DNA of 64,000 bases, taken from NCBI GenBank assembly GCA_916048095.2, contig OU696593.1:6037446-6101445 (forward strand), in the 5' to 3' direction. The translations under genes and the position numbers were made by a program. Each line of letters starts with the position of its first letter. Positions within the stretch are counted from its first letter, which is position 1. The notes beneath the pieces are model-generated. The model did not search any database, was not told the DNA's origin, and saw only the letters and a list, made by a program, of their open reading frames with translations. This document shows positions 48,216 to 61,025 of this stretch, in pieces. The DNA is from Sacculina carcini. Its lineage: Eukaryota > Arthropoda > Thecostraca > Sacculinidae.

Positions 48216-51173
48216 ATGGATTTTTCACTCACATTTTTTGGACTGTTTTCTATGGATTTATTGACCTCGGCATGTCCTTGGATACGATTTTGTCTTCACG
48301 TTGGATTGTACTGTTTTGGCTTATTACTCCTCTGCGGCGACATCGAAACAAATCCCGGGCCTGTGTTTGAGCGGCGGTCATGTAGGGTGTTATGCGCAAA
48401 CGTTCGCGGCCTTGCGAAAAACCTCCATGACATTTCACTCGTTGCCCAGTCGCATGACATCATCATTTGCTCTGAAACCATTGTATCCAGTCTTCGCCAC
48501 AAATCTGAATTGTTGATTTCTGGATTTTCAGAGCCTGCGCTTATCTACCGTGATGCCTCCAAACGCAGACGCGGCATGTCGCTTTATGTACGCAATGGCT
48601 TTTCTGCTCACCGGTACATTAAGTTCGAATGCGACTGTCATGAAGGCCTTGTCATTCGTGTATGTTCAAAGTTGACCAATTATTATATATTTGGCTATTA
48701 CCGCAACCCGGACTCGGACGATTCCATATATGATTGCTTCATTCGTGCAATGTCTGTGATCCAGGAGAACGACCGTAAAGCGGCCTTTGTCTTTGCCGGT
48801 GATTTCAACGCACATCAGAGCGAACGGTTTTCTAGAAGCCCGACTGATTCACATGGTCGTGCTGCATTAGATTTTGCCAATATCTCCGGTTGTGATCAGT
48901 TGGTTACCAGTCCGACTCATTCATCCGACAACTGTCTCGATCTGGTTTTCACTGATGTACCTGATGTCGTCAAAGTGACCATCCTCGCTCCACTTGGATC
49001 TCCTGATCACTCTGCTCTGAGCATTCAGCTCAATCTTCGGCAGTCTGTGCCCGTGCATACGACCAGAAAAGAGTTATTCATGAAGTCACGTGCTAACTGG
49101 GACAATGTAATGAACGATGTGCGTAACATTCGTCTAGGTCCGATTTTGAGTAGCGACGACCCTGTATCGTCATTGAACGACCAACTGTCAACGATCATAT
49201 CTCGTCGGGTGCCCGTTAAGAAACTTTCCTTCCGTTCCAATGATAAGTCCTGGTTCAATGCCGATTGCCATTCTGCCCGTCAAATTAAACAGGCAGCTTA
49301 CCATCATTGGTCCAGGTCCAGGACCTCCGAGGCTTGGAATGAGTATGTGACGGCCAGGGCTTCTTGTGCGGCGACTTACCGGCAGGCCGAACGGCAGGGA
49401 CACAATTCTGCCAAAAAATTGTTGTCGTCGACGTCTGACCCTCACAAATGGTGGTCCACATTCACGGTGTGCGGACAACTCTCCCGCCTCTCCTCTCTGC
49501 AACGGGGAAGGTGGTGTCAAGTCCGACTGAGAAAACAGATTTGCTCATGCGTCATTTCGACAGCAAACTCTCTCGTCGTCCTTTATCTACTGATGACACT
49601 GTATATGATAAACCTGCATTAACAGGAGTGGCTTTCAGATCTAAGGAAGTGAAAGGTCTGCTTGAATCTCTTGACTCCAATGGCGGCACTGATCCTCTGG
49701 GTATGTTTCCCTTATTTCTAAAGAAGACTGCTTTAGCATTGGCTCCAAAACTTAGTGCCGTTTTTAGACAACTAATTAGGCGCGGCAGTTTTCCATCGTG
49801 CTGCCGAATCGCCAATATCACTCCAATTCCAAAAGGTCCTTCGTCATCCGATCCCAGTCAATACCGGCCTATTTCAATAACACCTCTGCTATCCAAGGTT
49901 TTCGAACATGTGGTTTGTCGTCGTCTGGCTCAATACCTTGAAAAACACAGTTTGCTGCCGCCTAATCAATTCGCATATCGCAAAAATCTCGGCACCACGG
50001 ACGCCTTGCTCTCCATCACTCATATTGTGCAACAGGCCCTAGATCGAGGACAGGAAGCTGTGATAGTCCAGCTAGACTTTTCAGCCGCGTTCGATAGAGT
50101 CAATCACGATGGCCTGATCCAAAAGCTAAAGTCTCTCAGGGTCGGAGGAAGAGTCCTATCAGTTATGACCCAATTCCTTCAAGGTCGCAAGCACAGAGTA
50201 TGTGTTGATGGTAGGCACAGTGAATGGCATGATGTTCACTCGGGTGTTCCCCAAGGGAGTGTATTGGGTCCTCTCTTGTTCAATGTCTACACATAAGATC
50301 TGCTCAGCCTAACTTCGCATCCTGTTTTTGCTTACGCGGATGATGTAACTATGGTGGCTACCGTTGACACTCCAGAGCGGCGACCCAATGTGAGTTGGTC
50401 ACTGAACGAAGACCTGCGCAGAATATCCATATAGTGTGACACTTGGAATATGAAGCTTAACTCAAAAAAGTCGAAGTTTTTGTGTTTCTCGGTCTCGCAC
50501 ATTGAATCCATCGTTCGATCCTTTGTTGGTTAATGGCTGCGCAGTGGAAGAATGTAACGCAGTCGATATCCTTGGAGTTTGATTCGATTCAAGGCTGACT
50601 TTTGAGAAACAGGTTCGTCGTCTTGTGGTTTCCGCTTCTCAGAAACTTGGAATTCTTCGAAAGGCATATCGTGTACTCAATGATCGTTCGATATCTGCCT
50701 CGTGTTTGCGCTGCTTCGTTCTTCCTGTTCTCGAGTACTGTGCTCCTGTTTGGTCGTCAGCTGCTGATTCGCATCTCTGGCTCATTGACAGAGTTGGCTC
50801 CTCTGCCAGCTTCCTCTGTGGTGGAGATGCATGCTGGAATCTTGGTCATCGTAGGGACATCTCCAACGTTTGTATGCTGTTCAAGATATTGACCAACGAA
50901 AGACACCCTCTACACGGTGCTGTGTCTCATCAGCGAAACTTTGCTAAGGTCACTCGACTGGCAGTAAATTTACATTCGCTCTGCCTACAAGAGCCAAAAT
51001 GCAGAACGAATCAGTTTAAGCGTAGTTTCGTTGCCAGCTCTGTGCGGTTGTGGAATCGGTTGGATCGGACTGTACAGGGCCAGCACAGTCCCATCATTCA
51101 AAAGTGCTGCCAACAAAGTTTTGAGAAATTGACGAATTTAGTTTCACCTAAATTTATTTATTCATTTATTTGA
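48216..51173 (+). pseudogene. Broken LINE ORF: 2A-like leader, endonuclease, reverse transcriptase
   Basis: From ATG 48216 a hydrophobic leader of about 40 codons ends in GLLLLCGDIETNPGP. The AP endonuclease follows (VLCANVRGLAKN, FVFAGDFNAHQSE, GSPDHSALSIQ), running in frame to about 49490. A frameshift moves the reading to the next frame, which carries RT motifs (QYRPISITPLLSKVFE, QFAYRKNLGTTDALL, VQLDFSAAFDRVNHDGL, SGVPQGSVLGPLLFNVY). A TAA at 50294 falls before the YADD box (FAYADDVTMV), and more stops follow. The C-terminal part (SVRLWNRLD) is open again at 50625-51173. Confidence 0.9.
48336..48362 (+). other. 2A-like ribosome-skipping motif
   Basis: The codons give GDIETNPGP, an exact match to the D-x-E-x-N-P-G-P consensus, preceded by a Leu-rich stretch. 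2A motifs at ORF N-termini are known in some invertebrate non-LTR retrotransposons. Skipping would release a hydrophobic peptide of about 48 aa and an endonuclease starting with Pro. Confidence 0.85.
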
Positions 51174-51798
51174 GACTTATTTTGAGATTGATCTATGTAT
51201 TTATTTATTTATATTTTTTATGGATCGTTTTGTGATGTGTGTGTATGTGTGTGTGCGACTATCGTGTATGTGTGTTTGTGCGAGTGCGTTTATGTTAGTG
51301 TGCGTGTGTTTGTGTGTGTTTCTTGCGAATTAATCTAGTCAAATTGTTGTTCTGCACTTCTCGTGCAGCATATTGTGCAATTTCTTTTGATCTAGTCATT
51401 TTCGATCTAGTTCTTTTGATCTAGTCTCAGTCATTTTTGTGCGTGTGTGTGTGTTTGTGTGTGTGTTTGCTGCAAATTAATCTAGTTAAAATTGTTGTAC
51501 GTCAGTTCTCGTGCAGCATATTGTGCAATTTATTTTTATATAGTCATTTTCTTATGTATTATATCAATTGTATGTTTGTGTGTATGTGTGCGTGTGTGTG
51601 TGTGTGTTTGTGTGTGTGGATGGGTGATGTATTGATCTGTCATGATTGTGTGTGTCATATTGTCTTTGTGTATTTTTTATCTTTCTCTTATTCTCCTCGT
51701 TCAAAGTGCGCAGGGGCTGCATGATGCAGTTTATAGCGCTTGCGCTCTTCCTGCGTCACTTTGTTCGTTTTGTTCAATAATAATAATAATAATAATAT

Positions 51799-52253
51799 AA
51801 AACAATTAAATATACCAGTATATAACGCACGGGATGATGTTTAAATTATGATTATGTATAAATTAACAGCACAAATTATTACAACTGTTGGACATGTAAT
51901 GAGCCTTTTAGGTTAATAACCAACATAAATACAGTTTGCCAGTGGTTTTCAACCCAATCGCCGGACATAGCTTTATCCGAGTCGAACAAGCAAGTAGGAT
52001 AAGGCACGTACAATGTCATTAAAAAGCCATCAACCAAAAGTTCAGTCATGTCCGTTCGCCATCTTTTAAGTTCTATTTATGTTGTATCAATTTGTTTTCC
52101 TTTATTTTTTTTTAATAAGTTATACCTTTTTTACTTTTTGATATTGTCTACTATTTCTCATTCGTTTTATTCATTTTTCCCTATATTCCTTTGATTTTGG
52201 AGATATTTTCACTTCATCTGTCCTCACACTCTGTCCTGTGTATGTGTGTGTAT

Positions 52254-52289
<36 letters not shown>

Positions 52290-53284
52290 CTCACCCCATC
52301 ACTACGTTCTATCAATTCTTTCCCTATTTTCAAAAATACTCCGAGACATTTTTCTTGTTGAAGTCTTATTATACCTTAGATAACATTGTATATACCAGTG
52401 ATGAATATAAGGTGTGATTTTCTCTTTGCTCTCTCCACCTTTTACTTTGTGAATGTATGTGTATGTGTGTGTATATGTGTGTGTATGTGTGTGTGTGTGT
52501 GTGCCTGTGTGTACAGCGCCTTAGAGACCCTCTAGGTGTAAGGCGCTAGATAAATATATGCATAATGTAATGTAATGTGTGTGTCTGTTTGTATGTGTGC
52601 GTGTGTGTGTGTGTGTGTGTAGTATGCAGAGTACTGTGTGTATTAGCCAAGGAACGGTCCCAAGGGACAGCCCAAGGAGCGGTCCCACTGAAACACCGGT
52701 GGGGACTAAAGAAAAAATACGGGCCCTCGCGAAACATGAGCAGCTACATTAGAAATGTACATCGTCATGATTTTGGGGAGGGGGACTCAGGGGGGTGTCA
52801 CATTTTTGATAGGGATTCAGCCCCTTCCTTCTTGGCGTCGGCACTGCACTGTAACCCCCCCGCCCCCAGGATCGGGAAGTGTATTGAGACTTTGTGGAAA
52901 GTGTATTGAGGTTATTGAGCTATCGACACACCCAAACTGACGCGATGTAATTGAATTCACTATGACGTTTGTCCAATGTTTTTTACTGGCAAACAACGGG
53001 CGGAAGGTGGGCTGTCACTTACAGAACGCGTCAAGCGATAATGCAATGAGACAATGTTCCAGAGTGGCCAGACAGCAGTAACACAGTTTGCGAAAAATCA
53101 CCAAATTACCTGCCAAAATTCGCTAGAAAATTGAACGATTCGCTGGAAAAAGTATTAGTTGTTTAATTTACTATAATTGGCTTAATTAAATACAATTCGC
53201 TCAAGTAAGTATAATTTGCTTAAAAAAATACTTCTTAGTTTCACTTGTTTCTTGAGTATATAATAATTCCATGCAGGAAATTAT
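51799..53284. other. Spacer with repeats between two LINE copies
   Basis: AT-rich sequence with TG tracts at 52230-52286 and 52450-52505, an L2-like 3' tail at 52514-52578, and a G/C-rich patch at 52780-52870 containing GGCGTCGGCACTG, reminiscent of the hAT MITE terminus. No gene was seen. Confidence 0.6.
52514..52578 (+). repeat. L2-like LINE/SINE 3' tail, copy B
   Basis: CAGCGCCTTAGAGACCCTCT followed by AGGTGTAAGGCGCTAGATAA and (TAATG)n. Homologous to the minus-strand copy at 42239-42300. Confidence 0.75.
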
Positions 53285-54332
53285 ACTGAAAATAATGATT
53301 GCTTTTTACTCCGACAATTTTACCCTATTCGTTCGTCGATTGATGTCTCATCCGCTAGTCTTCTGGTAAACTCCTATATCTTTTCTAAGATCGACTATTG
53401 CAACTCGCTTTTCTTCCATCTTCCCTTGAAATCCATCCGCCAACTCCAAGCAGTGATCAACCTTGCTTGTCGGTTTGTACTGAGGCTTCCTCCGCGAACC
53501 CCTACTTCGGTGCATATCCGACAGCTCGGTTGGTTACCTGCTCTTTCTCGTATCCGCTATAAGGTATGTTGTCTGGTCTTCAAACTTATACACTCTCCCT
53601 CTTCTCCTTCATATCTCCGTTCCCTATTGACTCTCAATAATCGCACTTCTTGTCGCATTCCTGTGCCATTAGTCTGTCCTCCTGCTCTTAATCAATCCTC
53701 TTGGTCATCCAAATCTTTTTATTTCTCTGCTCCTCGTATCTATAACTCGCTTCCATCTTACCTTCACCACAAGTCTTCATTCCGATCCTTTTCTGCTGAT
53801 CTTCATAAATATCTGCTCACTCGTTCTCTTGATGACTAAATGTATTATTTGTCTTTGGTTATATGTGTGTTGTTCGTGCTGATCGTCCTGTGTTGTACCC
53901 TCGTTGTTCTTGCTTGATATTTGTCTTTTTACTCACTGTGAATTATCTGTTTTCGTTGCTGCGTCCCGTTTTTGCATCTCTTGCATTCGTCGTTGTCTGG
54001 TCAGGCTTCGCCCTGCTACTGGTAACCGTGTAATTCCAGTACAACCAGATTCATGGTCGAGTTGTCGGCGACTAAACCGGCTCCCCCACTGTTCTGCAGT
54101 GAGGAGGGTGGCTAGACACCCGACAGGATAAAAAACAAAACCTGTTTCAAGGGCGGATGAGCTATCTGATAGCCAACGGCCATCTAGCATGTTCCAGTTT
54201 GCAAACGTGTTTTCATTTTTCTATTTGTGCCTACTCCCTGCTCGCTGTGATGTTCCTGTCGGTTGTCTTTTTCGCGCCTGTGTATAAATATGTGCGCTAT
54301 ATTAAATATATGTTGTTGTTGTTGTTGTTGTT
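53285..54332 (+). mobile_element. 5'-truncated LINE related to the 13-17 kb element
   Basis: The frame encodes the C-terminal third of ORF2 (IFSKIDYCNSLFF, LACRFVLRLPP, HIRQLGWLPALSRIRYK, SWSSKSFYFSAPRIYNSLPS), closely parallel to the intact element (SRLDYCSSLHF, SCRFVLYPA, SSKSFSFFGPRLYNSLPS). Stop at 53837-53839. It ends with GCGCTATATTAAATATA and (TTG)n at 54311-54332, the same tail type. Confidence 0.85.
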
Positions 54333-56147
54333 GATTGCGTGTTCTCAATATTAAAACACACTACTCACCCATTATTTATACAATTAATAAAAACTTTTTA
54401 TCATTTGAACTTTACTGCGTCCAATTCCACAACAAAAGATGAGCACATGAAAAGTAAGCTGACGTTGTCGAGTGTAGCCTGAAGGAAATTAGCATTGATC
54501 GGGTATTGGTGAAGTGGTTTACCTTATACAAAATTAAAAAAGCCACACCCTGCACCACGAATATCAATCAGTCACTAAGACGTCTATTCTAAGAAACTGC
54601 ACAGCAGGTGGATATTTGAAAACAACCGCAAATAAAGCCACTCCCGTTACAGAGGCGGTACAAAGAAACTGCTACTGGGGGCTATTGTTTGTACACGTGG
54701 CCAAGCAAAAGTCATCACACCAAACCAGTGATTGCACAAGAATTTCCCTCACACCATGGACTTCGGCTCCTAGGATCGCTAGATCGCCGCTTTCTCCACT
54801 GCGTGCAAGACTAAATAAAATAACACAGCATGATCTCAGGATGCAAAATATCAGAGATCAAACGAGGTTGAATTGCCTCAAATAGCTCAGTTTTACGTGC
54901 TAAGCAAGTTAGCACAAATGGTCGTATTTGTTGATGAGGAGAACGTTTTCAGCTGTTGCACGCTGGTCACTAATGAAATCGTGAGATCGTGTCCATTTTT
55001 ACCCGCTCCTCGTGCATAATTTCTGGCATAATCAGCACTTTCGTGACAGTCGGACGATGATGGAAGGCAAACTTGATAAACGACGACCTCAGGTGTTCCG
55101 CGGCGGGTTTGTACAATTGGAGTCTCCTAGAAGACAACTTCAGTAACTTGTTGGAGTATATGAATCTGGAAGCCGTCGCCTCGTAGCTTGCTCCTCCGAA
55201 ATCAACAACAACAACAAATCAACAATTCCTACAGCAATGAGTATTGTTGAGTTAATTTTCCGAAAGCGATCATCAGATACGAGAGGCAATCACACCTTCC
55301 TTCACATCAATACTTCCATCCACATGGAACGGCGCCATCTCAAACACAATGAGATATACCATCGCAATGCCATATAAGGAATCAGTGAATGAATGAATGT
55401 ATCATGGAATCAATGAATGTTGGTGCCTATTCAACTAGGTTGGATCGAGAAAAAACGACTGACATGATAAAAAACTTGAAAAAGGGGTGATTGTATGTGA
55501 TCGATATAGAACAAATAAAATAGTTTTATAGTTTGAAGAAACATCAAATCGTGCATTATACGGCTGTAACTCTTGGTGGTTCAAGATGAAAAAGCAAAAA
55601 GAGAAACAAGAATATAATTCCACCCATGTATTTTAACATTTTCTCAGGTTTAACCAAACTAAATGAATATTTGTGCAATACGTAGGCAAAACATGCGCGG
55701 TAATTCATTTGCGTTCATTCTGTAGAGCTCAAGTTTAACAGCAAATTGACAGTATGAAGGGCGAAAGGAAACAGCACATTTTGTGTGCGTGTGTTTGTTT
55801 GTCGGGCTATAATAGCAAACACAGTCAGAACACACGTGAATATGTTGAAAACACGTGTATTTATCGAGGAAACACTAGCCATGTGAAACAAGGCGGGATT
55901 TCTCGGCACAATTAAAACTTGTACGTTTTTTTGGAATTGTATATGAAACAAGAAACGCCAACACACACACGCCAAATAAGGCAATGCAATACGTGCAATG
56001 CAGGCCGTACAACATGACTATCACCAATGTGTGTGTATGTGTGGATGTAGGAAAGAGGGGGAGTAGAACAGAGCGATAGTTCAGAGTGAATATGAGAAAA
56101 CACCTGTGGAGCTAGACTTACCTGTGCTAATCACACTGTACACTCAC

Positions 56148-56184
<37 letters not shown>

Positions 56185-57110
56185 CACACACACGGGTTAA
56201 AACACACATATGTGTGTGTGTACAACGGCGTGGCATATCTATTGATTATTGGTAGCGACTGAAAAAGACACACACAAACACGGAGCAGGCAACAGGTGGT
56301 TGAATGCTTGGGGTCGCCGTATGAGAACAAGTGTGTGTATGTGTGTGTTTTGAAGTGAAGTTTCGTGTTGGCGAAGTTACAAGGACGTGTGTTGTCATCG
56401 GGTCGCTTTTCTATATATTACAAAGTACAAGTACTGAAGCAAAGAGCACAAAATGCGTCTCTCTGTGTGTGTGTTGAGGGAGCTATCAACGAGGAACGGA
56501 CAAATGAACGACATTGGCAGGAATCATCTGAATAAATGCACCATCTCCACTGGCTCACTGTTATCCCACTAATTAACCTTTTCATGTCTTTTATTGAGTT
56601 ATTCAGCGAATTGGTTAAGCACGTCACAAATACAGCAAACGAATATTAGCAAATAAGAAGAAATATAAATAGCAATATGCCGTTAGTAAACTAATTCAGC
56701 CAATGTGGTTACTTTGACTTCAAATGACAAAAAATGAACGAATGAAATTTGCATGTGCGATAAACCTTGAAGTATTGTTGGTAATTCAAGAGTTATTAGT
56801 GATGTATTTCAATGACAGGATATCGGTTCAATGTAGCAACGGTAGTTTAATAGATTCAATGTGATTCATCTCTTCATGTCGTGTTCGCTTGCGGAGTCGA
56901 TCCTGAAATAAGACATAACCTGTCTCGCCCTGGGCTGAAAAAGGCGAACTTTATTTGCTAACGTCTTCTATAGCCTATATATATATATAGTTTCGCTCGG
57001 GCAAAATGACTCATATGCTGTAATGTAATTTAATACATAATTGTAATTGTAATATATGTAATTGAATAAAACAACTTCACAATTACTCGACGACAAATTC
57101 TGAGAAATCA
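54333..57110. other. Long AT-rich intergenic stretch
   Basis: No gene can be supported. It contains a short (CAA)n run at 55202-55217 inside moderately GC-rich sequence that could be another old (TTG)-tailed LINE end on the minus strand, and a CA tract at 56151-56180. Nothing else is assignable. Confidence 0.5.
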
Positions 57111-57140
57111 AACACACACACACACACAACTTGGCAAACA

Positions 57141-57146
57141 TTTATT
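57141..57146 (-). terminator. Possible poly(A) signal of the tetraspanin gene
   Basis: AATAAA on the minus strand is followed 11-30 nt later by a (TG)n stretch, a good GU-rich downstream element. It implies a 3' UTR of about 1.2 kb rich in TG and GT. Confidence 0.4.
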
Positions 57147-58117
57147 AAAATAACCCCACACAAAGCGCAAATACAAGACATAATGAAAGCATTATATTTA
57201 TGCACGAATAATATACAACCTTGACATATAAAGCACTGACACCACTTGGGTCCCGTAGCAGTTTACACACAAACATACACACACACAAAACCTGACTACA
57301 CGCTAGAGATAATTTTAAATTAGTCAAATAAATTAATGGGTTATGAAAAAATAAACGCAATTTCCAACGACAAAACCGGTCAACTCCGTAAGGAAATCGA
57401 TAAAAAAGGACAAAAATAAAGAATGAAAACAACACCCACCACCAGAGCAATGCTTGTGGCTTGTGGCTCAATACATCGTGAAGCCAAATATCACCATCAA
57501 GAAAAAAATAGCACAACAATTCAATGCCCCATTACCACACAAACAAGAAACATTACACTGGCGCTGAAACACAACCAGGCGCTCCACAAAACACACACAA
57601 ACACACGTGCAAAAGCGTTTCAAGAAACCCCTTCGAGAGGAAAATAACGACAATAACTGCAATATATTATACTCTGTCACAAAAAACCCTCATATAGCAA
57701 GTTAAACAACAAACCAACCAGCACAGCAACCCCCCAAGAAACACGATTATACAAGTGTTGAGCGACGCACCGGAAACACGTGATGGGAAGGTAAGAGTCC
57801 CCCCCCCCATATCCCCACCAAAAAGGACAACACACACCATCCACTGACTGATTGAATGAGCCGAGAAGACAGCCAGAGAGAAACAGAAATATGAAGAAAA
57901 CCGCTCAAAATACAAACTCGGAAAAAGCAGAGTAGAGAGAGGCAACATAAAATCGACCGACTGAAAATAAACACCGAAAATGATCGCTTCGCAAACACAA
58001 ACATACGAATAAAATAATAAACAAATAAACCGAGAATGCGCAGACGAACAAAACACGAACACAAACACGACAAACAAGAAAAACATGCAACTCAACCAAA
58101 CCCGACAGACAGACAGA

Positions 58118-58150
<33 letters not shown>

Positions 58151-58214
58151 GGGTCAAGACAACACAAATGACAAAGAGACAGTGGACACACAGACATGAA
58201 ACAACCACTCAATG

Positions 58215-58247
<33 letters not shown>

Positions 58248-58288
58248 ATCGACTCTTGATAGCACGACAAATTAGGTGGTTAAATGAG

Positions 58289-58323
<35 letters not shown>

Positions 58324-58334
58324 GTGTTGCTTCT

Positions 58335-60527
58335 CTAGACATTTTCGTAGCCCTTGCGAATGTTGTGGGCCAACAGACACGCCAGTACAATGCCCAGAAT
58401 CTGCAGACAACCAGCGAAATATACTGTCTGAGTATTGTGCCCCGTACCACGCATACTTTTATTGAACACAACCTTGATATTTGCAAACTTGTATATCAAT
58501 TGATTTCAATGAATTTGTATGAAAATACTGCGGTGATATCAAAGAAATGTTCCTCCCTAACAAATATAGCCTAATTATTGAATGTGTTATTATAGACAAC
58601 AAAAAACTAGGAAATATGGTCATTTTTGAGTGATCTCATATGAAATTACCGTAGACGTATTGTAGAAAAAACTCCTAAAATACAATATATTGTACTGCAG
58701 CAGTTAAATATTAGGTGTTAATCTTTCGAACTGGTCAAATATCATCCAAATTGTGACCCACAGATACACCACCATCATAAAGAGACACCACATGCTCATT
58801 AACGTGATATATCATTGATACCTCTCCAACAGGGGCTCTTAAACTTTTTCGCTCCGCGACCCCAAAGACAGATCCATAGGGATCCATGACCCCCAGTTAA
58901 AATAAGTTAGAAAAACACCTTCATACTGAATTATTATCACATTCAATACTTTAATACCATCGTTATTGAATGTATTCGAAAATACAAAGAAAAAACATCA
59001 GGTGTTCTTAACATGATTTAGCGCTGACCTGCAGGAAGGCGATACCCACACCTACACCGGCCACATAGGCAATATTATCCTTGGCCTCGATCTCCAGACG
59101 CGGCAGACAGCCCTTCAGATAGATGAAGTTCTGTGCAACAGACGCCTGGGCAGTGGCGCCGCCCACACCACAACCCTGCTGCTCATTGATGCAACATGAG
59201 TCCGGAACACTGGCATTGTTGAGCTGCGAGAAGCGGGTGCTGTTCCAGTCGGAGTACGAGGCAACTCCGCAACAATCCAACTGCAACCCCACCCACCCAA
59301 TCAACATACACGTACATCAAAGTGAAAAACTACCAGAGCTATCCATCAATCAATAAATAAACAAATATATCTGTGTGTGTATGCGAGAACGTATGCGCCC
59401 CTACTAAAGATAGTATACAGTGGTATATGGAGCATGTACTTGGTTAATTAATTACTGTATATAATTAATTAATATATATATATATATATACAGTAATTAA
59501 ATACTGTATATATATTTTATACAAATACTCGGCAAAGCGAGAATAGATGTGAGAACAAATACTAGTAAAAACATTTAATACAATATAATTTGAATTTTAT
59601 TTCAATACAAATTTTTCATTTGACAGAAAAAAGCACAAAAACTAAACGTTATCAGCAATAGAAATTACATTGCTGGCAATATAACCAGAAACCAACACAC
59701 TTACTGACACACATACACACACACACACGTAGAACAACTTTCAAAGACGCCCAAAACTGGGAATGAAAATAAAAAAAACCAGAAAACTGAACCGTGCTCC
59801 TAGATGGAAAAACACTTTCTCTTCTAGGCGCGCACATACGTCTAGCCCCGACGTAGATTCGCGTCTGCCACCGGCCCAATACAACGGAAGACGATGGGCA
59901 TAGACAGAAATTCTCATCCAGAGGAGGGCAAAAGGTTGGACCCAAGCTAAATAACCTGATTGTAAGCATATAACAAATATGTAATCATGATTGGTGGTAG
60001 AGGGGGAGATGATTTACCCCCTTATCCCCCACAACTTGCTACACCCATGAACGAACCAAGCACAACCACAGGTGTTCACCCCCACACACAGACCCCCGCT
60101 TACCCCCCTGTTCTCAACCATTTTGACCCCCCCCTCTACCGAACACTAAGTTAAACTGGGTCATATCAACATACACACAAACAGACTGAAATCAACCATC
60201 ATCATACACACACACGAACATACACACACACACATACAAACAGATGTGTCTTGTGTCTCGGTACAAGCGAATTCTCGTTTGTGTTCGACACTAAGTGAAA
60301 CCAACGTGCAACCATGCACAACAGATGCAAATGACGAAATAAATTAACAGATCAGCAAACAACTGTGTACTTGTGTGTATGTATGTATGTGTGTGTGTGT
60401 GTTTGTGTGTGTATATATGTGTGTGTGTGTGTGTGTGTCTGTCTATCTGTATGTGTGTGTATTTGTGTGTATGTTTGTATGTGTATGTGTGTAAAGTAAG
60501 TAAATTGCTTTATTGTACTCCAATAAA

Positions 60528-60592
<65 letters not shown>

Positions 60593-60986
60593 CGTGTGTG
60601 TATTTGTGTGTATGTATGTATGTGTGTGTGTATGTGTATGTATATGTGTGTGTGTTGTATGACGAGAAAAAGGAGTTCTACCCGTGTCAGTACAGTGAAA
60701 AAACCACTATTATTATATTAATTATCAAAATTAACAATAACATTAATTGTTATTGTTATGTTATTGTATATGCTATTGTCATTAACATAATATTAACATT
60801 AACAAGGTGGAAATGGGAAAACAGAGTGAGCACTATACAACACACACACACACACACACACACATACTTATACACACACTGTGCTTGCAACATTTGCAAC
60901 CACTGCTGCATTGGCTGTGCAATACAATTCATGGATTGTGCTATTATACTCACACTATGCTTGTAATGCATCCACTGTGCGTTTTC

Positions 60987-61025
<39 letters not shown>

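Larger units (their letters stand above)
48010..51798 (+). mobile_element. Degenerate LINE (CR1/L2 group) with a 2A-like N-terminus
   Basis: Near full-length, plus strand, single recognisable ORF. The 3' end has the block AGCGCTTGCGCTCTTCC and an (AAT)n tail at 51778-51798, related to the tails at 2570-2733 and 3797-3951. The ORF is broken by at least one frameshift and several stops, so the copy is inactive. The left limit is approximate. Confidence 0.85.

Noticed and set aside
57667..58410. 247-codon minus-strand frame
   Set aside because: It overlaps the last tetraspanin exon in another frame and crosses TG repeats. It is best explained as 3' UTR and repeat sequence.
59996..60139. Possible MITE with GGTAGAGGGGG ends
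   Set aside because: Inverted ends of only about 11 bp in G/C-run sequence and no target duplication; too weak to call.
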